From: Candidatus Thorarchaeota archaeon
GTDB taxonomy: Archaea > Asgardarchaeota > Thorarchaeia > Thorarchaeales > Thorarchaeaceae
Length of the DNA stretch: 8,808 nucleotides
Direction of reading: 5' to 3'
Assembly: GCA_016840245.1 (NCBI GenBank)
Contig: JAEOST010000700.1
Span: 1-8,808, forward strand
The notes under the pieces were generated by a model. The model was given only the letters and a program-made list of their open reading frames with translations, did not search any database and was not told where the DNA came from. Both the position numbers and the translations under genes were made by a program. How positions within the stretch are numbered: position 1 is the first letter of the stretch; every line of letters begins with the position of its first letter. Positions 5,847-8,808 of this stretch are shown in pieces.

Positions 5847-6559
5847 GTAAGAAAGAAGTAATTCGGGAATTATTTATCATCGACATAGGAGGAATCCCAA
5901 TATCCCATGTTGGTACAGGACAGTTACAGGTGGATGATGCACTATTAGGTGGGCTTCTTAGTGCGCTTAGTGATGTCGGGCTGACTCTAGGCCTCTCTGA
6001 TGCTGGAACCTTGGAAGCTATTACTTTCCAGGGATTTGATTTGGTTTATGCGCGAACTGAGCACGTATTAGTAGTTCTCCTAAGCAGCCAAGAATCAAGT
6101 GAATTCTACCAGAAGTGTCGTGTAGAACTCATAGAAATTGGTAATGAATTGGAGTCTAAAGGTCTCTTAGACGAACCAAGTTTGAGAACCGCACAAAAAC
6201 TCAGGGACATTGCAGAGGTAATCTCACACCATGCGAGAACAGTATTTGCGAAACAGCATGATGTGTTCATATGGGACGAGAATCACTCTTTTCGATTGGT
6301 TGAGAGTACCAATGAACGTTGGAGTGGTCTCAACCTTTTCCGTAATTATTTGATGTTGTCACCTCTGAGTGAATCTCTCGCAATTCCAACGAGTGATCTT
6401 AATCGCATATGTGATATCTTAATGGAGATGAAACGGCCATCTGAGATTATGAATGATCCAGAACTGACAATCAAGGATCCTAAACTCATTGAAGACTCTC
6501 TCAGATTCATGCACAAGTATGGCATAGTCGACTGCTACCAGACTACAATCGTGTCCTAA
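5843..6559 (+). CDS. Longin/roadblock-like domain protein with helical C-terminal extension
   Basis: In this 238-residue protein the first ~100 residues follow the longin/roadblock pattern. A first strand, ELFIIDIGGIPISHV (9-23), is followed by a polar loop, then a helix containing DDALLGGLLSALSDVG. Paired strands follow (LEAITFQGFDLVYARTE, then HVLVVLLSS), and a closing helix begins near SSEFYQKC. Such domains bind or regulate small GTPases (MglB, Ragulator and SNARE-type longins) and are abundant in Asgard archaea. Residues ~105-238 are mostly helical and unrecognised; the end (DSLRFMHKYGIVDCYQ) could be a winged-helix remnant. There is no signal peptide or membrane segment. No small GTPase gene is in view. 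Translation is coupled to the previous gene through a 4-nt overlap, with GGTGA (5834-5838) as SD. The domain call is by pattern and could be a more remote relative. Confidence 0.6.
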   Translation: MSKKEVIRELFIIDIGGIPISHVGTGQLQVDDALLGGLLSALSDVGLTLGLSDAGTLEAITFQGFDLVYARTEHVLVVLLSSQESSEFYQKCRVELIEIGNELESKGLLDEPSLRTAQKLRDIAEVISHHARTVFAKQHDVFIWDENHSFRLVESTNERWSGLNLFRNYLMLSPLSESLAIPTSDLNRICDILMEMKRPSEIMNDPELTIKDPKLIEDSLRFMHKYGIVDCYQTTIVS

Positions 6560-6563
6560 GGAG
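6558..6563 (+). promoter_or_regulatory. SD overlapping the stop codon, for the operon's last gene
   Basis: AAGGAG begins inside the TAA stop of the longin-like gene and lies 11 nt before the GTG at 6575. It favours that start over the GTG at 6590. Confidence 0.5.
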
Positions 6564-6574
6564 TCAGATTCTGA

Positions 6575-7243
6575 GTGAATAAGAGTGGTGTGAAAAAAAC
6601 ATCGAGTGATGTACGGGATGTATACAGAGCAAACGCAGCGCGTTATGAAATGCTTCTGAGGATTTACACAATCCTCGGTGTCAATCTTAAACGCTGGCGC
6701 ATCAACGCACTGGAACGGCTACCGGACATAACTTCTCCAAGAATTCTTGATGTCGGTGTAGGTACTGGGAATAATCTCCCACTACTCATAGAGAAATACC
6801 CTGATTATGAAACAATCGTGGGTATTGATTTCACACCTGCAATGCTTACACGAGCCAAGCATCGAGTTAAACAGAATGGATGGGACAACATCAGGCTCTT
6901 GCATGGTGATGCCAGAGAGATGACTTCCTATTTCGATGAATCCTTTGACCTGATTATTTCCACCTACTCACTATCTATAATCCCCAACTCTCCTCTGGTT
7001 CTCAAAGAGATGAACAAGCTATTGTCTTCTGATGGTTATCTCATGTTACTGGACTGTCAGAAATTCAAAGGACTTCTCAGTTTCTTGAATCCCATGGCAA
7101 TTCTTCTTTCCACACAGCTTGGTGGCAATGATGAGACATACTCAGTTCGAGTGAGTGATATAGCATCAACTATGTTCAGACCATTATATCGCAGATTACT
7201 CTACTCAGGAATGTTCTATGAAGACCTTTACAGGCAACAATAA
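6575..7243 (+). CDS. Class I SAM-dependent methyltransferase (UbiE/PmtA-like)
   Basis: This is a 222-residue cytoplasmic methyltransferase with an intact SAM site: motif I ILDVGVGTGNN at 57-67, the acidic residue of VGIDFTPAML (Asp85), DAREM further on, and the strand-4 motif FDLIISTYSLS, followed by LLSSDGYLMLLD. The opening (YRANAARYEMLLRIYTILG, then NLKRWRINAL) and the end (GMFYEDLY) resemble UbiE/MenG and PmtA-type enzymes, which methylate quinones or the lipid headgroup phosphatidylethanolamine. The substrate here is unknown. It is the last gene of the operon, 15 nt after the longin-like gene. It may serve as the active partner of the degenerate methyltransferase encoded two genes upstream. 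GTG start with an upstream AAGGAG. Its stop is 10 nt from the stop of the convergent minus-strand gene. Confidence 0.85.
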   Translation: MNKSGVKKTSSDVRDVYRANAARYEMLLRIYTILGVNLKRWRINALERLPDITSPRILDVGVGTGNNLPLLIEKYPDYETIVGIDFTPAMLTRAKHRVKQNGWDNIRLLHGDAREMTSYFDESFDLIISTYSLSIIPNSPLVLKEMNKLLSSDGYLMLLDCQKFKGLLSFLNPMAILLSTQLGGNDETYSVRVSDIASTMFRPLYRRLLYSGMFYEDLYRQQ

Positions 7244-7253
7244 GATGGTTGAA

Positions 7254-8039
7254 TCATTTCTTGAAGACAAACAGCTCATACCCAATGTTCTTTGAGTTTA
7301 TCTGCTCCTCAACCATATTCAGGATGTGCAACACATCCTCCTTTCTGTCTGAGTATTCTTGACCCAACTTTGAGTCTAGTGTCCCGATGAGAGTTGTATT
7401 CCTTCGGACTCGATCAACTACTTCGGTAAGCAGATGCGTCTGGGAAGAAGTTTCAACCAGAGTGAATCCACTGTTTCTGAAGAGATCAACATAGGTGTTA
7501 GTTGACAAGGCATCAGCGATACAAGCAACTCTCCCAAAGAGACCACTCAGTTCCTCTCCTAGTTTCTCACGACTTGCCACTGTCATATCAGTCATACCAA
7601 AGACACCGCCAACCTTCAAGGTTCGATGTATCTCTGCAACCGCACTAGATTTGTCAAGAAACGTGCAGAGTGCACACTCGCTAATGATTGAGTCAAATTT
7701 TCCATTCTCGAAAGGTAGTCTACTGGCGATTGCTTGCAGGAAATGCGTTCTTTCAGATACTCTGAGGTTTCTTGCATTCTCTTCTGCCTTCTCTATCATC
7801 TCTGATCCAACATCAACACCCCAGATCTCGCAGCCCATTGATTGTGCCAGAAACGATGCAGATTTTCCATCTCCACATGCAAGATCAAGGACCTGAGAAT
7901 CGGAATCAATTCCTGCTCTTTCTGCCAGATGTGCTGTTAGAGCAATGCCTCCTGGATGAAACATACCATCAAGCAAGGCTACAACCAGTGGATGATTATA
8001 GAAATCTGCACAGCATATCCCCAGCTCTCTCTCATCCAT
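7254..8039 (-). CDS. Class I SAM-dependent methyltransferase coupled to a radical SAM gene
   Basis: This 261-residue protein has motif I VLDLACGDGKS (50-60), the acidic residue of WGVDVGSEM (Asp76), and ASRLPFENGKFDSIISE leading to ECALCTFLDKS (121-131). Then come the strand-5 LKVGGVFGMTDMT and a C-terminal part with RVACIADALS and YVDLFRNSGF. The N-terminus has HPGGIALT, common in enzymes of this group. Several Cys residues (Cys9, Cys10, Cys122, Cys125) are notable, though Cys122 and Cys125 seem to be a subgroup hallmark. The start is fixed by a strong SD (GGAGGGTGA, minus strand 8053-8045) before the ATG at 8039. A longer frame to 8174 exists but lies inside the upstream gene. The start overlaps the radical SAM stop by 8 nt, so the two should be translated together. 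The substrate is unknown; a TrsM-like role beside a TrsS-like radical SAM protein is one possibility. Confidence 0.85.
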   Translation of the reverse strand: MDERELGICCADFYNHPLVVALLDGMFHPGGIALTAHLAERAGIDSDSQVLDLACGDGKSASFLAQSMGCEIWGVDVGSEMIEKAEENARNLRVSERTHFLQAIASRLPFENGKFDSIISECALCTFLDKSSAVAEIHRTLKVGGVFGMTDMTVASREKLGEELSGLFGRVACIADALSTNTYVDLFRNSGFTLVETSSQTHLLTEVVDRVRRNTTLIGTLDSKLGQEYSDRKEDVLHILNMVEEQINSKNIGYELFVFKK

Positions 8040-8808
8040 TGTCTTCACCCTCCCGTTTTGTGTATAGGAGATTGAAGTTACAGAAAGGAATGAGTTTACC
8101 ATCAGGTTGTATGACATGGATGCAACATTTCTGGGCTCTATCCAACTGGTAGTTGTTAGTATCCATGAATGCATGGATTCCTATGGTCTTGACTGATTGC
8201 TTAAGCATCTCTGGCACTTCAAGACCACACGCCTCACAAAAGGTCTTCACAGTCTTTTCACTACCGGGTACTGCACTGGTCGAGAAGAGCTTGCTAAAGG
8301 CGGCATCAACGAGCATCTGTTCACTGACCAGCGTCCGATCCTTGGCATAGTCAATGTATTGGTCCACATCAACAATGTGCGTCATTGGGGTGATGCTTTC
8401 TCCATCCACGATAACGTAACATATGGCTGTGCAGTGCGGGTGAGGACAAGGGATTGGTCTGAAATCATCTTTCTTGAACAATCTCTTAGTTTGATTTTCT
8501 ATTTTGTATAGGACTTCTGGTATTGTCAGTTTTTCTATTTCTTCGGTACTCTTGATTCTCCCAGTGAGTGATACAGGTTGGAAGTTAACTCCAAAGATTC
8601 CCTCATGTTTCATTGCATATTCTACCAATGATCCAATCTCATCGTCATTCCATCCTCTCACAAGTGTAGGGACCAATACTGTGGTGATTCCTGCTTCCTT
8701 GCAAAGTTCAATAACTTGCATCTTGGTTTCTACAAGGTCTTCTCCACGCATTTTCTTGGATATCTCAGGTTTGAAGGTATCAAACTGAAGATACACCACC
8801 GGATCTAC
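8032..8808 (-). CDS. Radical SAM protein of the Tes/MJ0619-like family, N-terminus outside window
   Basis: Only the C-terminal ~258 residues are present; the frame is open to the right edge (VDPVVYLQFDTF at the cut). The CxxxCxxC radical SAM motif should lie beyond it. The visible part carries family marks: VVYLQFD, TTVLVPTLVRGWNDDEIG, GVNFQPVSLTGRI, then the Cys-rich IPCPHPHCTAICYVIVDG, and near the C-terminus HAFMDTNNYQLDRAQKCCIH followed by GKLIPFCNFN. These extra Cys residues suit auxiliary Fe-S clusters. Characterised relatives (Tes) join archaeal lipid chains tail to tail to make tetraethers; other relatives include TrsS-type proteins paired with a methyltransferase. The overlapping downstream methyltransferase makes the second option worth weighing. 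The GTG at 8799 is not the true start. The family is secure; the exact reaction is not. Confidence 0.85.
   Translation of the reverse strand, partial: VDPVVYLQFDTFKPEISKKMRGEDLVETKMQVIELCKEAGITTVLVPTLVRGWNDDEIGSLVEYAMKHEGIFGVNFQPVSLTGRIKSTEEIEKLTIPEVLYKIENQTKRLFKKDDFRPIPCPHPHCTAICYVIVDGESITPMTHIVDVDQYIDYAKDRTLVSEQMLVDAAFSKLFSTSAVPGSEKTVKTFCEACGLEVPEMLKQSVKTIGIHAFMDTNNYQLDRAQKCCIHVIQPDGKLIPFCNFNLLYTKREGEDNG
8045..8053 (-). promoter_or_regulatory. Strong SD deciding the methyltransferase start at 8039
   Basis: Read on the minus strand, GGAGGGTGA lies within the last codons of the radical SAM gene, with GGTGA ending 5 nt before the ATG. It matches the archaeal 16S tail well and excludes the longer in-frame start at 8174. 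Confidence 0.7.

Noticed and set aside
7244..7253. Terminator between the two convergent units
   Set aside because: Only 10 nt separate the stops; no hairpin or T-run can be seen, so termination must occur inside the opposing genes.
7495..7896. Plus-strand open frames antisense to the methyltransferase and radical SAM genes (also around 7772-8152 and 8197-8788)
   Set aside because: Both minus-strand genes have unmistakable family motifs; the opposite frames are serine/leucine-rich shadows with no promoter or SD.
8040..8174. N-terminal extension of the minus-strand methyltransferase up to an ATG at 8174
   Set aside because: These 45 residues lie inside the conserved C-terminus of the radical SAM gene in another frame, look unlike a methyltransferase, and a strong SD precedes the ATG at 8039.
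1..8808. tRNA or rRNA genes, CRISPR repeats, insertion sequences, phage or defence genes
   Set aside because: I saw no regularly spaced repeats, terminal inverted repeats, transposase-like products or tRNA-like folds; nearly all sequence is accounted for by ordinary-looking genes.

Overview
The window looks like a piece of an archaeal chromosome of moderate GC content (mid-40s percent, estimated by eye). Four things point to archaea. It has an acetyl-CoA decarbonylase/synthase (CODH/ACS) gamma subunit with a CooC-type maturation ATPase. It has a radical SAM protein of the Tes/MJ0619 family, whose characterised members act on archaeal lipids. Short TATA-like boxes sit about 25-35 nt upstream of several starts. 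Promoter-proximal genes mostly lack Shine-Dalgarno (SD) sequences, while genes inside operons have them. A ubiquitin-like (beta-grasp) mini-protein and a longin/roadblock-like protein make an Asgard archaeon (for example a Thorarchaeia-like lineage) my best guess, but that placement is inference.

Layout. (1) Positions 1-2190, plus strand: the 3' part of cdhE, cut by the left window edge, then cooC. These belong to the Wood-Ljungdahl pathway. (2) Positions 2191-3523, plus strand: three small genes, each behind its own TATA-like box: a stand-alone GNAT acetyltransferase, an unrecognised 93-residue protein, and a ubiquitin-fold protein of about 93 residues. (3) Positions 3543-3935, minus strand: msrB, methionine-(R)-sulfoxide reductase. 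(4) Positions 3936-4101: a divergent promoter region with two TATA-like boxes. A 9-base element (ATAGTTAAT) occurs once behind each box, oriented with transcription. (5) Positions 4102-7243, plus strand: a tight four-gene operon (spacings of 2 nt, a 4-nt overlap and 15 nt). It encodes a DUF547 protein, a winged-helix plus degenerate methyltransferase-fold protein, a longin/roadblock-like protein with a helical extension, and an intact class I methyltransferase. (6) Positions 7254-8808, minus strand and convergent with (5): a Tes-like radical SAM gene, cut by the right window edge, overlaps a class I methyltransferase gene by 8 nt.

How the genes may work together. CdhE and CooC are a clear functional pair: a corrinoid Fe-S subunit and a nickel-insertion ATPase for the CODH/ACS complex. 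The operon in (5) is the most novel part: a regulatory-type longin/roadblock domain is co-translated with a catalytically dead-looking methyltransferase fold and followed by a live one. The convergent radical SAM/methyltransferase pair, together with a UbiE/PmtA-like methyltransferase, would fit lipid or small-molecule modification, but no substrate can be read from the sequence. I saw no RNA gene, CRISPR array, insertion sequence or phage feature. No gene-free stretch exceeds about 170 bases.
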